DNA from: Moraxellaceae bacterium
GTDB lineage: Bacteria > Pseudomonadota > Gammaproteobacteria > Pseudomonadales > Moraxellaceae
NCBI GenBank assembly: GCA_030646295.1
Contig: JAUSND010000024.1
Coordinates: 237,607-301,606 of the forward strand
Reading direction: 5' to 3'
DNA: 64,000 nucleotides
The notes under the pieces were generated by a model. The model was not told where the DNA came from and searched no databases. It saw nothing but the letters and a program-made list of their open reading frames with translations. Shown piece after piece: positions 36,637 through 46,155 of this stretch. The first letter of the stretch is position 1. The number at the start of each line of letters is the position of its first letter. Made by a program: the position numbers and the translations under genes.

Positions 36637-37668
36637 ATGCAAGAATACCCAGCCTTCACAAAGATCCCTTCTGTTCCCGTGACCTATGCGTTACAGCTTG
36701 TCGCCATCCTTGAGCAGAGGGGAATTTCCCAGGAAAAGCTGCTGAAGGCAGCAAACAGCCCTGCCGATCTTCTAAGCCAACCGGATGCGCGACTGACACT
36801 GGCACAGTTTTCGGACCTGATTGACGAGGCAAAAAGACAGATCAATGAACCAGCGCTGGGCTATCTGCTTGGGCTGGAATTGAAACCGAGCGCTCACGGA
36901 GTCCTGGGCTACGCCCTGATGACCTGCAAAAACATCCGTGAGGCCGTATTGCTGGCCGAGCGGTTCATGAGTCTTCGCACCAACGTACTGGACATCCGGT
37001 TTTCCGAGGAGGGCCCGATTGGCGTACTCGAATTCGGGCTGGTCGGCTATCTGGGGCCGTATCGCCAACTGGCCATTGAAATAGTGACGTCGGCGGTGCT
37101 GCGGATTGCCCACTTTCTGCTGGGGAAAATTTCAGACACTACCGAAATCTGGGTGGACTACCCCGAGCCTGATTACTACAAGGAGTGGCAGGATCAGCTG
37201 CCCAAGATTCGTTTTGGCATGTCCACCATTCAGCTGCGATTTCCAACAGAGGTGCTTGACCGACCGTTGGCACTGGCTGACCTGATGTCCCAGAAAGAGG
37301 CAGTGGCAAAACTGGAAACAGAACTGGTGCTGATGGAAACAACGTCAGATATCGCTTCGCGCATACGCGCAATCATGGATCTGAACCAGGAAGAATTTCC
37401 ATCCCTTGGACTGGTTGCCGAAAAACTCAGCATGTCCTCCAGCACACTCAAACGACGACTGCAGCAGCAAGGAATAACTTTCCAGCAGCTGCTGGATGAG
37501 GCCAGATGTGCCCGGGCACTCATCCTGCTTGATAACCAGGCCTTGTCGATTGAGCGCGTTGCGCAGTCAATGGGCTATGCGGACTCGGCCAATTTTACCC
37601 GTGCCTTCAAGAAATGGACCGGGAAATCCCCCAGCGCATGGCGCGAAGGCCAGTCACAGGAATCATGA
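36637..37668 (+). CDS. AraC-family regulator
   Basis: Started at 36637 (MQEYPAFTKIPSVPVTYAL); the ORF track start adds 20 hydrophobic residues that do not fit the family. The sensor domain has SAHGVLGYALMTCKNIREAV, very like the other three AraC proteins here. The C-terminal domain shows LGLVAEKLSMSSSTLKRRLQ and IERVAQSMGYADSANFTRAF. It converges on a solute-binding protein gene. Its target is not obvious from context. Confidence 0.88.
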   Translation: MQEYPAFTKIPSVPVTYALQLVAILEQRGISQEKLLKAANSPADLLSQPDARLTLAQFSDLIDEAKRQINEPALGYLLGLELKPSAHGVLGYALMTCKNIREAVLLAERFMSLRTNVLDIRFSEEGPIGVLEFGLVGYLGPYRQLAIEIVTSAVLRIAHFLLGKISDTTEIWVDYPEPDYYKEWQDQLPKIRFGMSTIQLRFPTEVLDRPLALADLMSQKEAVAKLETELVLMETTSDIASRIRAIMDLNQEEFPSLGLVAEKLSMSSSTLKRRLQQQGITFQQLLDEARCARALILLDNQALSIERVAQSMGYADSANFTRAFKKWTGKSPSAWREGQSQES

Positions 37669-37683
37669 TGCAAGCAACCCCGA

Positions 37684-37707
37684 GTGGCGCTATTGCCCTG
37701 GCGCCAC
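37684..37707. terminator. Hairpin between convergent genes
   Basis: GTGGCGC (37684-37690) pairs with GCGCCAC (37701-37707), in a 50-bp gap between the AraC gene and the convergent solute-binding protein gene. No T-run is visible on either side, so this is a weak call. Confidence 0.4.
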
Positions 37708-37718
37708 CCGGGTAATGC

Positions 37719-38792
37719 TTATTCATCCTTGAGTGCACACTCGAAGTTTGCCGGCTCGATCTTGCACCGCACTTTCTTCAGGATTGCCATCATGCGGGGG
37801 TCGTATGTCCCGTCTTTTGTCAGCTGCATGCGGGACTCGCGCATGAGCCGTGCGTACTTTTGCTGCTCCACCACGGGAAGGTCAAGCCAGTACTTCGGAT
37901 CAATATCTTTTTCACTCTTGTCGATCATTCCATAAACCGTATCCAGCTTGGTTGCGGCATAGGAACGCAGCTTGAGCACGAGATTATCGAACTCCGGCAC
38001 TTCCTTGACGAATTTCGAGCGGCGAATGACGATGGAGCCGGTGATCTGCACCAGCGGCATGCGGTAAATGGCGCCCTTGGTGCCAAGCCCGCGGTACAAC
38101 TCTAGCGGCTTGAATGCCAGTGCCGGCGCAGCAATGATGTCAACCTGCCCGTTATTGAACTTGCCGGCGAAATTGGTGATATCCGACGCCACCGGCTGTG
38201 CCCCGAGCTGCTGCACCATTTTTGCCTGTGACTTGTCCCACTCCAGTACTGCCACTTTCTTGCCGGCTGCCTTCTCGATCGAATTGATCTTGCGGTCATT
38301 CACCATGACATAGGCTGCACCCAGCGGAATGACCGCTACCGTCTGGTAGTCGCCACTGATGGTGAAATCATTCATCTTGGGGTTGTTTGTGAACATATGA
38401 ATGAATGCCTTCATGTGCTTCATGGATGGCAATGCACCCACTGCATCCAGACTGCCCATGAAGTGATTGAACTGCTTTGAGCGCAGGGTTGACATGGCAA
38501 CGCCATCACACTGGCCTGCCTTGAAATCCTCGGAGGCAACCCGCTCGTCACTATAGGCCTTCAGCTCTACAAACAGGTTCCATTTTCGCGCTTCCAGCGC
38601 AAGATCACGGGCATAGCTGAACACATCACCCTGCGTGCCAACCAGATCGAAAATACAGAACTTGATGTGAAGCGGTTTGGCCAGGGGCTTCATGTCGCCC
38701 AGCACAGGATCGGCAGCGGCCAGCGTTGTAACAGGTGTCATGGCCAGTAATGCTGCGGCCAGCATGCCATGGAACTTTCTTGTAATTTTCAC
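37719..38792 (-). CDS. Periplasmic solute-binding-like protein (TRAP DctP-like / DUF6091)
   Basis: A 357-residue exported protein with a signal peptide (KFHGMLAAALLAMTPVTTLA) and a GTG start. The body (CIFDLVGTQGDVFSYARDLA, AGQCDGVAMSTLRS, GKKVAVLEWDKSQAKM) has the two-lobe layout of TRAP-type solute receptors such as DctP. Similar proteins in marine oil-degrading bacteria are annotated DUF6091. No TRAP permease genes are adjacent, so either the transporter is elsewhere or the protein has another role, for example as a sensor. The ligand is unknown. Confidence 0.7.
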   Translation of the reverse strand: MKITRKFHGMLAAALLAMTPVTTLAAADPVLGDMKPLAKPLHIKFCIFDLVGTQGDVFSYARDLALEARKWNLFVELKAYSDERVASEDFKAGQCDGVAMSTLRSKQFNHFMGSLDAVGALPSMKHMKAFIHMFTNNPKMNDFTISGDYQTVAVIPLGAAYVMVNDRKINSIEKAAGKKVAVLEWDKSQAKMVQQLGAQPVASDITNFAGKFNNGQVDIIAAPALAFKPLELYRGLGTKGAIYRMPLVQITGSIVIRRSKFVKEVPEFDNLVLKLRSYAATKLDTVYGMIDKSEKDIDPKYWLDLPVVEQQKYARLMRESRMQLTKDGTYDPRMMAILKKVRCKIEPANFECALKDE

Positions 38793-38926
38793 GTTACCAA
38801 TACCTCAACCAGGAATGAATCCGCTGCCTGCCAGAAAATCCTGCTGGCAGGTACATCGCGTCTGGATCGTAACGTTGAAAATGCCCAGTCTCATGACCGC
38901 CAAGACAGCCACCCCGGTCAATCGGG

Positions 38927-39814
38927 TCACATGCCACAAAGTTGCTGGAGACTTTCGAAGCACCGTTCCTCACCGGTGACCGGATCGGTAAACGCCAGCG
39001 TCCTGGCCAGCAACTGCAGCGGCAAGGAAAAGTCATCGCCCTTGCGGGCCGTCTCGATGGGGTAATACGGATCATTCAGGATTGGCATGCCCAGTGCTGC
39101 CATGTGCACACGCAACTGGTGTGTTTTCCCGGTAACCGGTTGCAGGCGGTAACGCGCAAGGCCGTTACGCTGCTCCATCACATCAATCATCGTGATGGCG
39201 TTTGGCTCGCCCGGCACTTCCTGACGCCGGTAGAACGTCTCTGCAACGTCGATGCGGCTGCTGTACGTCAGCGGGAATGCATGTGCAGGATTCCACGGCG
39301 CAATGGCTTCGTAGGTCTTGCTGATGCGGTTGTCGCGGAACAGCGCGTGATGGGCGTCCCGCGTTGCAATGTTTGTTGACAGGATCAGTACGCCGGCGGT
39401 TTCCCGGTCCAGACGGTGCAAGGGGACCAGATGATCAATGCCCAGCCGTTGCTTGAGCCTGACCAACAGGGTTTCCTTCACGTATTGCCCCACCGGTGCC
39501 GTGGGCAGAAAGTGCGGCTTGTCGGCGACAACAATATTGTCGTCCTGATACAGAATGGCTTCGTCGAAAGGCACATGCAGTTCGTGCTCAAGCTCGCGGT
39601 AGTAATAAATGCGGATGCCCTTCCGGTAGGGCGCATCGGGCGTCAGCACCTGACTGCTGGCATCCACCACACTGCCGCTCGCCATGCGCGCATGCCAGCG
39701 CGCCTCCCCTACGCCGGGAAAGCGTGCCACCAGAAAGGCCAGCAGCGTCGGCCAGTCGCCCTCCGGCAGAAAGACAGCGCTCGGGCTGACGCCGTCACGG
39801 GTAGGAAGGGACAT
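38927..39814 (-). CDS. RluA-family RNA pseudouridine synthase
   Basis: Started at 39814 (MSLPTRDGVSPSAVF). The diagnostic catalytic motif VPLHRLDRETAGVLIL contains the nucleophilic Asp, and GKTHQLRVHMAALGMPILND is the second family signature. It isomerises uridine to pseudouridine in rRNA or tRNA. The N-terminal region (about 20-80) is S4-like but weak. It is closest in style to RluA-type enzymes often named RluA-like or YqcB; the exact target uridine is not known. It is divergent from ylqF. Confidence 0.9.
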   Translation of the reverse strand: MSLPTRDGVSPSAVFLPEGDWPTLLAFLVARFPGVGEARWHARMASGSVVDASSQVLTPDAPYRKGIRIYYYRELEHELHVPFDEAILYQDDNIVVADKPHFLPTAPVGQYVKETLLVRLKQRLGIDHLVPLHRLDRETAGVLILSTNIATRDAHHALFRDNRISKTYEAIAPWNPAHAFPLTYSSRIDVAETFYRRQEVPGEPNAITMIDVMEQRNGLARYRLQPVTGKTHQLRVHMAALGMPILNDPYYPIETARKGDDFSLPLQLLARTLAFTDPVTGEERCFESLQQLCGM

Positions 39815-39976
39815 GGCAATGGTCACTGGCCGGAGAGAATGGGGATTATCCCCCAAAGCCGGTACGGACGGGAGCCGAACGCCGGCAAGCCTGCACTCTC
39901 CGGACCTCCGGTCGCCCGGCCCGGGCCCGGACCGGTTACAATGGCGTCATTCCCGCCCCTTTGTGCAGCGCAACAT

Positions 39977-40909
39977 ATGAGCATCAACTGGTTCCCCGGC
40001 CACATGAGCAAGGCCATCCGAGAGATCAAGGACATCCTGCCCAAGGTGGACATGATCATCGAGATTGTGGATGCCCGCATCCCGTACAGCAGCGCCAACC
40101 CGGTCATCAGCCAGTTTCGTGCCGGCAAGCCCTTCCTGAAACTGCTCAGCAAAAGTGACCTGGCCGATCCGGTCGTGACCCAGCAATGGCTGGCCCACTT
40201 CCAGAAAGAAGACAACGTAAAAGCGCTGGCCGTGACCACGGTGCACCCGGAGCAGATCCGCCAGATTCTCGGCATGTACCAGTCGATGGCAAAACCCGAC
40301 AAGCTGGGCAACATTACCGCGCTGATCACCGGCATTCCGAATGTGGGCAAGTCGACCATCATCAATACCCTGGCGGGCAAGATGATTGCCAAGACCGGTA
40401 ACGAGCCTGCGATTACCAAGGGACAGCAGCGCATCGACCTGCACAACGGACTGGTGCTGATTGACTCACCCGGCATTCTCTGGCCCAAGATCGAGAATCC
40501 GAACAGTGGTTATCGTCTGGCAGTGAGCGGCGCCATCAAGGAAACGGCCATCAACAATGATGAGGTCGGTCTTTGGGCGGCGGCATTTTTCCTGAAAAAT
40601 TATCCGGAGCTGATGAAAAAGCGCTTCAAGCTGGAAACGCTGCCGGAGCTGGATGTGGAATTCCTGGAAGTCATCGGTCGGCAACGTGGCTGCCTTGGCA
40701 GTGGTGGTCATGTCGATTTTCACAAGATCGCCACCGTGCTGATCAATGAATTCCGTACCGCCACCCTGGGCCTGATCTCGCTGGAAACACCCGAGGTCGC
40801 CATGGCAGAAGACGCCATCGTGCAGCAACGGCTGGCAGAAAAGGAAGCACTGAAGGCCGAGGCGCAGAGACTGCGCAAGCTGGCATTCAAGGCGCGCGCA
40901 AAAAAATAA
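39977..40909 (+). CDS. ylqF: Circularly permuted ribosome-assembly GTPase YlqF/RbgA-like
   Basis: Started at 39977 (MSINWFPGHMSKAIREIKD), the family N-terminus; the long upstream extension in the ORF track is shadow. As in circularly permuted GTPases, the G4-like KLLSKSDL and G5 region come before G1, TGIPNVGKSTIIN, then switch TKGQQ and G3 IDSPGIL. A helical C-terminal domain follows. In Bacillus the homologue matures the large ribosomal subunit. The function in this organism is inferred from family. Confidence 0.92.
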   Translation: MSINWFPGHMSKAIREIKDILPKVDMIIEIVDARIPYSSANPVISQFRAGKPFLKLLSKSDLADPVVTQQWLAHFQKEDNVKALAVTTVHPEQIRQILGMYQSMAKPDKLGNITALITGIPNVGKSTIINTLAGKMIAKTGNEPAITKGQQRIDLHNGLVLIDSPGILWPKIENPNSGYRLAVSGAIKETAINNDEVGLWAAAFFLKNYPELMKKRFKLETLPELDVEFLEVIGRQRGCLGSGGHVDFHKIATVLINEFRTATLGLISLETPEVAMAEDAIVQQRLAEKEALKAEAQRLRKLAFKARAKK

Positions 40910-40931
40910 GCGGATCAACCAGCACAACACC

Positions 40932-41573
40932 ATGAGCAAACATCCGCACTGGCAAGCATCGCCACCGGCACACTACGACGGTCCCCGCATTGTGCTCGTG
41001 CATGGTTTGCTGGCCGGCCGGCACATGCAAAACCATCTGCTCACTTTCCTGCGCAACGCCGGCTACGCCGATACCACGCTGTACAGTAATCACTTGTCCC
41101 CCGACATTATTGCGCGTGACGTTCAGCAGGCCGCACAGGCCGGGCGGGCGGTTGCGCTGATTGGCTACAGTCAGGGCGGCTTTCAGGTCGTCAAGGTGTC
41201 GCACCTGTTGCGCCAGTCCGGCATTGCCGTTGACCTGATGGTGTCACTGGCCGCTGGCGGTGCCGGCCGGCTGTACCCGCCGCAATGGGGCGCGTCCGTT
41301 CGCCGCATTCCGGACAACGTAAAACGCCACCTGAATTTTTTTGCCACCGGTGACACCCTGGGGACAGACCCTGTTCACTCGCTTAATCTGGCACAGGCCG
41401 AGTCCGCCATGACACAGGTGGAAAACATCGCCTACTCCCTTGCTGACGGCGTCGATCACAAAAACATTGTGCGCTGCTTCCCCGCAGACAGGGTGCCGCC
41501 TGCCGTGCGCACCCTGTTCCTTGACCGGTTGCAGCAGGAACTGTCCGCACTGGACACGCGGCCCCGGCCCTGA
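40932..41573 (+). CDS. Small alpha/beta hydrolase-like protein
   Basis: A 213-residue protein with RIVLVHGLLAGRHMQNH near the N-terminus and nucleophile elbow LIGYSQGGFQV (Ser). An acidic residue and a His (DGVDHKNIV) may complete a triad. No signal peptide is visible, so it should be cytoplasmic. It resembles PGAP1-like or triacylglycerol-lipase-type alpha/beta hydrolases. It sits 22 bp after ylqF and 65 bp before mltA on the same strand, likely in one transcript. Substrate is unknown. Confidence 0.75.
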   Translation: MSKHPHWQASPPAHYDGPRIVLVHGLLAGRHMQNHLLTFLRNAGYADTTLYSNHLSPDIIARDVQQAAQAGRAVALIGYSQGGFQVVKVSHLLRQSGIAVDLMVSLAAGGAGRLYPPQWGASVRRIPDNVKRHLNFFATGDTLGTDPVHSLNLAQAESAMTQVENIAYSLADGVDHKNIVRCFPADRVPPAVRTLFLDRLQQELSALDTRPRP

Positions 41574-41638
41574 CGCCCCTGTTGCCGCCGTCTGGTTTGC
41601 GTAACAATCAGGGCTATTGGCCCATCGGGAAACCACTC

Positions 41639-42799
41639 ATGCGTCTTGCCTCACTGTTACTGCTGCCGGCCCTGCTCACTGGCTGCTCCCTGTTTGCTCC
41701 GGCACCCGACAAAAGCGGCAGCACCACACAGACCACCGCGCCGGTCACGGCCGTCTATCGTGCAACAGAATGGCAAAATCTGCCGGCGTGGCCAGGCGAA
41801 CAGTTGCAGGCCAGCTGGTCCGCCTGGCTGAAATCCTGTGAAAAGCTGGCCCGCCGTGCCGACTGGCAAACACCCTGTGCCAACGCGGCGGCACTGACCA
41901 ATCCGGACGATGCAGCTATCCAGACTTTTTTCGAGACGCATTTCTCGCCGTGGCAGATCGAAAGCAGCACCGGCAGCAAGACCGGGCTGGTCACCGGCTA
42001 TTACGAAGCACTGCTCACCGGCAGCCTCACGCCAAAACCGGGCAGTGTGCCCTTATACGGGGTGCCCGAGGACATGCTGACGCTGGAGCTGGGCAGTGTG
42101 TACCCCGAGCTGAAGGGCAAACGCCTGCGCGGCCGGCTGGAGGGGAAAAAAGTACTGCCCTACTGGAGCCGGGCCGACATCGAGCAGGGCACGCCCCCGG
42201 TAAAAGGTGAAGTCCTGGCATGGGCCGATGATGCAGTTGATGCGTTTTTCCTGCAGATACAGGGCTCGGGCCGGGTACAGATGGAGGATGGCTCGCTGCT
42301 GCGTCTGGGGTATGCCGACCAGAATGGCCACCCTTACCGGTCCATCGGCAAATGGCTGGTCGACAATGGCGAGATGACACTCGATCAGGCCAGCATGCAG
42401 AGCATTCGCGCCTGGGGACAGGCCAATCCGCAACGCCTGAATGAAATGCTGAACACCAATCCCAGCTACGTGTTTTTCCGCATCCTGCCGAATAATGCTG
42501 ACGGGGCAATTGGTGCGCTCAATGTGCCGCTGACCGACGCTGCCAGCATTGCCATCGACCCGAAATTCACCCCGCTGGGCAGCCCTGTTTATCTGGCCAC
42601 CACGCGACCGGACACGGGGGCTGCAATGAACCGTCTGGTACAGGCGCAGGATACGGGCGGTGCCATTCGCGGCCCCGTTCGTGCCGATTTTTTCTGGGGT
42701 TTCGGCAAGGATGCCGGCGCACTGGCGGGCAACATGAAGCAGCGCGGCGAAATGTGGCTGCTGTGGCCCAAAGGCGTGGCCCTGCCGGGTACGCCATGA
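41639..42799 (+). CDS. mltA: Membrane-bound lytic murein transglycosylase A
   Basis: Started at 41639 (MRLASLLLLPALLTGCSLF), giving a lipoprotein signal with lipobox LLTGCS. The MltA domain is recognised by GLVTGYYEALLTGSLTP, the middle VDAFFLQIQGSGRVQMEDG and the C-terminal 3D domain with GGAIRGPVRADFFWGFG. It cleaves peptidoglycan between N-acetylmuramic acid and N-acetylglucosamine to give 1,6-anhydro ends, at the outer membrane. Length (386 residues) is normal. The stop codon lies within the stem of the following terminator. Confidence 0.95.
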   Translation: MRLASLLLLPALLTGCSLFAPAPDKSGSTTQTTAPVTAVYRATEWQNLPAWPGEQLQASWSAWLKSCEKLARRADWQTPCANAAALTNPDDAAIQTFFETHFSPWQIESSTGSKTGLVTGYYEALLTGSLTPKPGSVPLYGVPEDMLTLELGSVYPELKGKRLRGRLEGKKVLPYWSRADIEQGTPPVKGEVLAWADDAVDAFFLQIQGSGRVQMEDGSLLRLGYADQNGHPYRSIGKWLVDNGEMTLDQASMQSIRAWGQANPQRLNEMLNTNPSYVFFRILPNNADGAIGALNVPLTDAASIAIDPKFTPLGSPVYLATTRPDTGAAMNRLVQAQDTGGAIRGPVRADFFWGFGKDAGALAGNMKQRGEMWLLWPKGVALPGTP

Positions 42800-42840
42800 A
42801 TAAAAAAGACCCGCCATCATGCGGGTCTTTTTTATTCATG
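42795..42840. terminator. Bidirectional terminator overlapping the mltA stop
   Basis: CATGAATAAAAAAGACCCGC pairs perfectly with GCGGGTCTTTTTTATTCATG (20 bp, loop CATCAT). It includes the mltA TGA and precedes the convergent DUF4153 gene end at 42864. Confidence 0.95.
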
Positions 42841-42863
42841 GCAGAAAGACATCAGTGACGTGA

Positions 42864-44666
42864 CTAGTCTCTGGTCGTCGACACCCTCAATCGCTTTTCC
42901 TTCACCACCAGTTCGGGCCACTCCGGTTTCACGATTTTTACCTGTTGTGCCTCAATGGATTGCCGCCAGTCCTTCATGGCAACGTTGCTGTTGTACTCGG
43001 CAGCAAACGCCCATCCCTTTTCCGACTCGGCAAACAGCTGGGCCTGTGTCCAGCTGGCGTTGTGATCGCCATGTGTCACCAGCAGCAGCGCTTCATTACG
43101 ACCATCACTGTTGAAGTCATGCAACCACGCCGTGCAGTTCCTGTCCGGCTGCAGACATTGCCTGGTGCGATCATCTGCCGCCGGATTGCGCAGCGCATCG
43201 AGCAATGCATCACTCACGTTCATGCCCGCAGGCAATACCTGGATTCTCGCCCGTGCATCACTCAGCGACAAACCTTTCGACGCCACATCATTGTCAGCAT
43301 CACGGCCATAGGGCGATTTTTGCGCCAGTATCTGCCGCGCACGGCCGGCAATATCAGCGGTCCTTGCATCACCCTTTCCGTTGCCCAGCTCCTTGAGCGC
43401 CAGCAAGCCCCAACGGCCCGACTGAAAGCGCAGATAGCGGTAATCAAACTCCTGCGGCGTGACCGCACCACTGAGCAATCGCGCCACCTGATCATGGACG
43501 GCAAGCCTGCGCGGATCGGCCACCGGTGATACCAGCAGGATCAGACTGGTGACGCCCAGCAGCGCCACCGCAATATTGGCGGGACCAATGCCGGCCATCC
43601 AGCCGCGCCCCTGCAGACGCGGCAACCAGCGTGAAAAAAGCGACACCGAATAACCGGTGGCATAGGCAAACGCATGCAGCCAGATGAAAGTTGCCCACAC
43701 GCGATCCTCGGTCCATCCGTACTGTGCAATGCGCAGATACAAGGCCCAGCCGGCGACGATTGTGACCGGCACCAGCGTCACCCATGCCACACGCACACCC
43801 TGCGCAAGCCAGTATGGATATGGCATGTTGCCGGCGCTACCGTTGTCGCCATCCTGCCAGGCCGCATTGATGAACAGCACGGCCAGTGCGGTGAACCACA
43901 GCAGGATGTAGGCCGCGTGACGCGTACTGAACAGGGGCTCCAGCCCGGTAAAGGGCAATGCCACCACCCACATCACACCAAACACCAGCAACAGCGGCAG
44001 CAACCAGGTGTTGAGTGCAAGCCAGTAGCGTCGCAGATTGATCAGCATGTCGGCACGGGCATGGCCCTGCGCAAACACGGCACCCGTCACCATGCCGGTG
44101 ACAGGAAAAGCAAAGACTGGCTCGCTGATCAGTTCCTTGATGAACGAAAGCCCGAGGCTTTTCATCAGCATGGCACCGGCCCACAACACGCCCCAGAACA
44201 GCATGACCAGCGCGATGACACTGGCACCCAGCAAGCCGTTACGCCAGGCCTGCTCGAACAACTGCGGGTAATGCCACCTGCGCTGCGATGCATCCCATGC
44301 GGCGACCAGAGGCACCAGCATGAACCCCAGAATCAATGCCGCCAGCACCTGCCCGAACGCCGCAGGAGGGCCACTGTGCTCCAGCGTTTCCAGTGGCATT
44401 CCCATCCAGCCGGCATAGGCGCCAAACAGCGCATATGCCACTGCCACAGCGCCAAGCAACACGGCACGGCGTGTCCGGGAAAAGCCGCTGTTTTCCGACA
44501 GATAAAATGCGGCGGGCACTGCCAGCACCAGCCAGAGAATCGCTCCCTGCCACATTGGTGCATTTGATGGCCACGCGTTATTCGCGTGGGCATGCCACAA
44601 CCACCAGAGTAATGCGCCCTGAAGCGTTCCAGTCAGCATCATGGGGCGGGAAGCGTGTGGAAGCAT
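42864..44666 (-). CDS. DUF4153 polytopic membrane protein
   Basis: The 600-residue protein has about 11 hydrophobic segments over the first 400 residues, for example GAILWLVLAVPAAFYL and VLAALILGFMLVPLVAAWD, then a soluble C-terminal domain (about 420-600) with an FG-GAP-like ending (LHDFNSDGRNEALLLVTHGD). The N-terminal membrane part matches the DUF4153 family. AAGGAACGAG precedes the ATG at 44666. Function is unknown. The soluble tail is probably periplasmic, and its calcium-binding-like loop DFNSDGRNE is notable. Confidence 0.8.
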   Translation of the reverse strand: MLPHASRPMMLTGTLQGALLWWLWHAHANNAWPSNAPMWQGAILWLVLAVPAAFYLSENSGFSRTRRAVLLGAVAVAYALFGAYAGWMGMPLETLEHSGPPAAFGQVLAALILGFMLVPLVAAWDASQRRWHYPQLFEQAWRNGLLGASVIALVMLFWGVLWAGAMLMKSLGLSFIKELISEPVFAFPVTGMVTGAVFAQGHARADMLINLRRYWLALNTWLLPLLLVFGVMWVVALPFTGLEPLFSTRHAAYILLWFTALAVLFINAAWQDGDNGSAGNMPYPYWLAQGVRVAWVTLVPVTIVAGWALYLRIAQYGWTEDRVWATFIWLHAFAYATGYSVSLFSRWLPRLQGRGWMAGIGPANIAVALLGVTSLILLVSPVADPRRLAVHDQVARLLSGAVTPQEFDYRYLRFQSGRWGLLALKELGNGKGDARTADIAGRARQILAQKSPYGRDADNDVASKGLSLSDARARIQVLPAGMNVSDALLDALRNPAADDRTRQCLQPDRNCTAWLHDFNSDGRNEALLLVTHGDHNASWTQAQLFAESEKGWAFAAEYNSNVAMKDWRQSIEAQQVKIVKPEWPELVVKEKRLRVSTTRD

Positions 44667-44695
44667 GACTCGTTCCTTGAGAAAAAACCGGAAAT

Positions 44696-44720
44696 AAAAA
44701 GGACGCTTGTTACAGCGTCC
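44696..44720 (-). terminator. Intrinsic terminator of the META lipoprotein gene
   Basis: On the minus strand GGACGCT-GTAACA-AGCGTCC is followed by TTTTTATTT, 8 nt after the stop at 44728. It is a simple 7-bp stem plus T-run. Confidence 0.8.
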
Positions 44721-44727
44721 CTGGTAG

Positions 44728-45183
44728 TCAGCCGCGACGGGCCTTGAGCGTTCGCTGGTCGTCCGTATGCAGGATCAATGCACCATCCGGCGTCAACTCA
44801 AAGCGTGTGACTGCTCCAAGAATTGCCAGAAATTCGCGCTCCTGATCCATCAGTGCCGTCGGGCAGGCCATCATCGTGGTAGCGATTCCTGCGAAGACCA
44901 GACCATTGCCTGTCTGCGTGTAGCCACCCATGAAACTGTTGCAGGAGGCCTTGCCGGCCACACGCCCTTCCTTATCAAAACTGATGGTCACGCGGGAGCG
45001 GTCAATGATGCCGCCCGCATCGATATCCTCCACCACCCATTCCCCGCTCCGGAGCAGTGTGGCCGCATTCTCTGGCACACTGACCTCCGTCACATCCGCC
45101 TTGTTACCGCCGGATGCAGCACAGCCGGAAAGCGCGACCACAGATGCCGATGTCATGACAGCAAGCAATACATACCGGATCAT
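44728..45183 (-). CDS. META-domain lipoprotein (HslJ-like)
   Basis: The start has GGAGGG upstream and a lipobox (VVALSGCAAS). The 120-residue domain has the META signature: EWVVEDIDAGG, then GRVAGKASCNSFMGGY, and the conserved TTMMACPTALMDQE followed by EFLAIL. This is the HslJ/META family linked to heat-shock-inducible and novobiocin-resistance functions in E. coli. As a lipoprotein it should be anchored in the envelope. It likely forms a single-gene transcript with its own terminator. Confidence 0.87.
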   Translation of the reverse strand: MIRYVLLAVMTSASVVALSGCAASGGNKADVTEVSVPENAATLLRSGEWVVEDIDAGGIIDRSRVTISFDKEGRVAGKASCNSFMGGYTQTGNGLVFAGIATTMMACPTALMDQEREFLAILGAVTRFELTPDGALILHTDDQRTLKARRG

Positions 45184-45312
45184 GGAAACCCTCCACCCCG
45201 CAGGGGAAATCGCTGATACACACCAGCCTGAACAGAATCTAGCTCAGCATTTACCGTGGCAACACCCTGATATGTAACAACTGTTCATTACTGATGAGTA
45301 TCCAGCCCGCGC

Positions 45313-46155
45313 CTAGCCGATGCTTTTCAGCGGGTCGGCACGATGCAGGCGGTCGATGGTGCGCTCGGTGAAGTTTGCCGGACGCTTCTGCATGCCCGCC
45401 ATCACGGCCTCCATCTGGTTGGGCGTCATCAGCAACTGTGCCTGCAGCTTTTCTTCCATTTCCAGACCGCGCGCATCATCACCATGCCAGGTGCTTTCCA
45501 GCAGCAATTTGCCCAGCGTGACCGCCTGCGGATTCTTCTGGGCGATGTCACGCGCCATGGCCAGTGCCGCCTCGCGGGGATTATCGTCCAGACGAGTCAC
45601 CAGACCGATCTGCTGCGCCTCCGGGGCCTCTACTATGCGCCCAGTAAAGGCGAGTTCCTTGGCCACATCCAGCCGCACCAGATCGCGCAGGGTCTGGGTG
45701 CCGCTCATGTCGGGAATCAGCCCCCACTTGATCTCCATGAGTGACAAGCGCGTTTCCGGATGGGCAATGCGGATGTCCGCGCCCAGTGCAATCTGCAGAC
45801 CACCTCCAAACACCACGCCGTGCAGCGCGCAAATCACCGGCACCGGCACATCTTTCCAGAGGTAACCAGGCTTCTGGTAGAAATTCGGCCAGTAGCCGCC
45901 ACGGCCATTGCCAAAGGCATCGCCGCCGCCAAAGGTGTCGGGATTGGTGAAATTGGACAGGTCGAGGCCCGCACAGAAGGCACGGCCCTCGCCGGACAGG
46001 ACCACCGCCCGGATGGAGCGGTCCGACATGACGTGTTCGGCAGCAGCATTGATCGCATCGAACATCGGAATGCTGAGCGCATTCATTTTCTCGGGACGAT
46101 TGAGCCGGATATCGGCCACATGGTCGACAACACTGATGGTGACGAGTTCGGTCAT
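45313..46155 (-). CDS. Enoyl-CoA hydratase/isomerase (crotonase family)
   Basis: Started at 46155 (MTELVTISVVDHVADIRLNR), with GGAG upstream. The fold signatures are LNRPEKMNALSIPMF, SGEGRAFCAGLDLSNF (oxyanion hole), and ALHGVVFGGGLQIALGADIR (second oxyanion hole), with the probable catalytic acid in RLSLMEIKWGLIPDMSG. The MEIKWGLIPDM stretch is typical of hydratases and short-chain isomerases. It should act on enoyl-CoA in beta-oxidation or a related route, in line with fadI in the same window. It is divergent from the GGDEF gene at 46383. Confidence 0.88.
   Translation of the reverse strand: MTELVTISVVDHVADIRLNRPEKMNALSIPMFDAINAAAEHVMSDRSIRAVVLSGEGRAFCAGLDLSNFTNPDTFGGGDAFGNGRGGYWPNFYQKPGYLWKDVPVPVICALHGVVFGGGLQIALGADIRIAHPETRLSLMEIKWGLIPDMSGTQTLRDLVRLDVAKELAFTGRIVEAPEAQQIGLVTRLDDNPREAALAMARDIAQKNPQAVTLGKLLLESTWHGDDARGLEMEEKLQAQLLMTPNQMEAVMAGMQKRPANFTERTIDRLHRADPLKSIG

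Noticed and set aside
39416-39976. Upstream extension of the YlqF ORF
   Set aside because: It overlaps the divergent pseudouridine synthase gene; the conserved GTPase N-terminus begins at 39977.
43674-44567. 297-aa plus ORF opposite the DUF4153 gene
   Set aside because: Gln/His-rich shadow of a membrane protein gene; no recognisable motif or ribosome-binding site.
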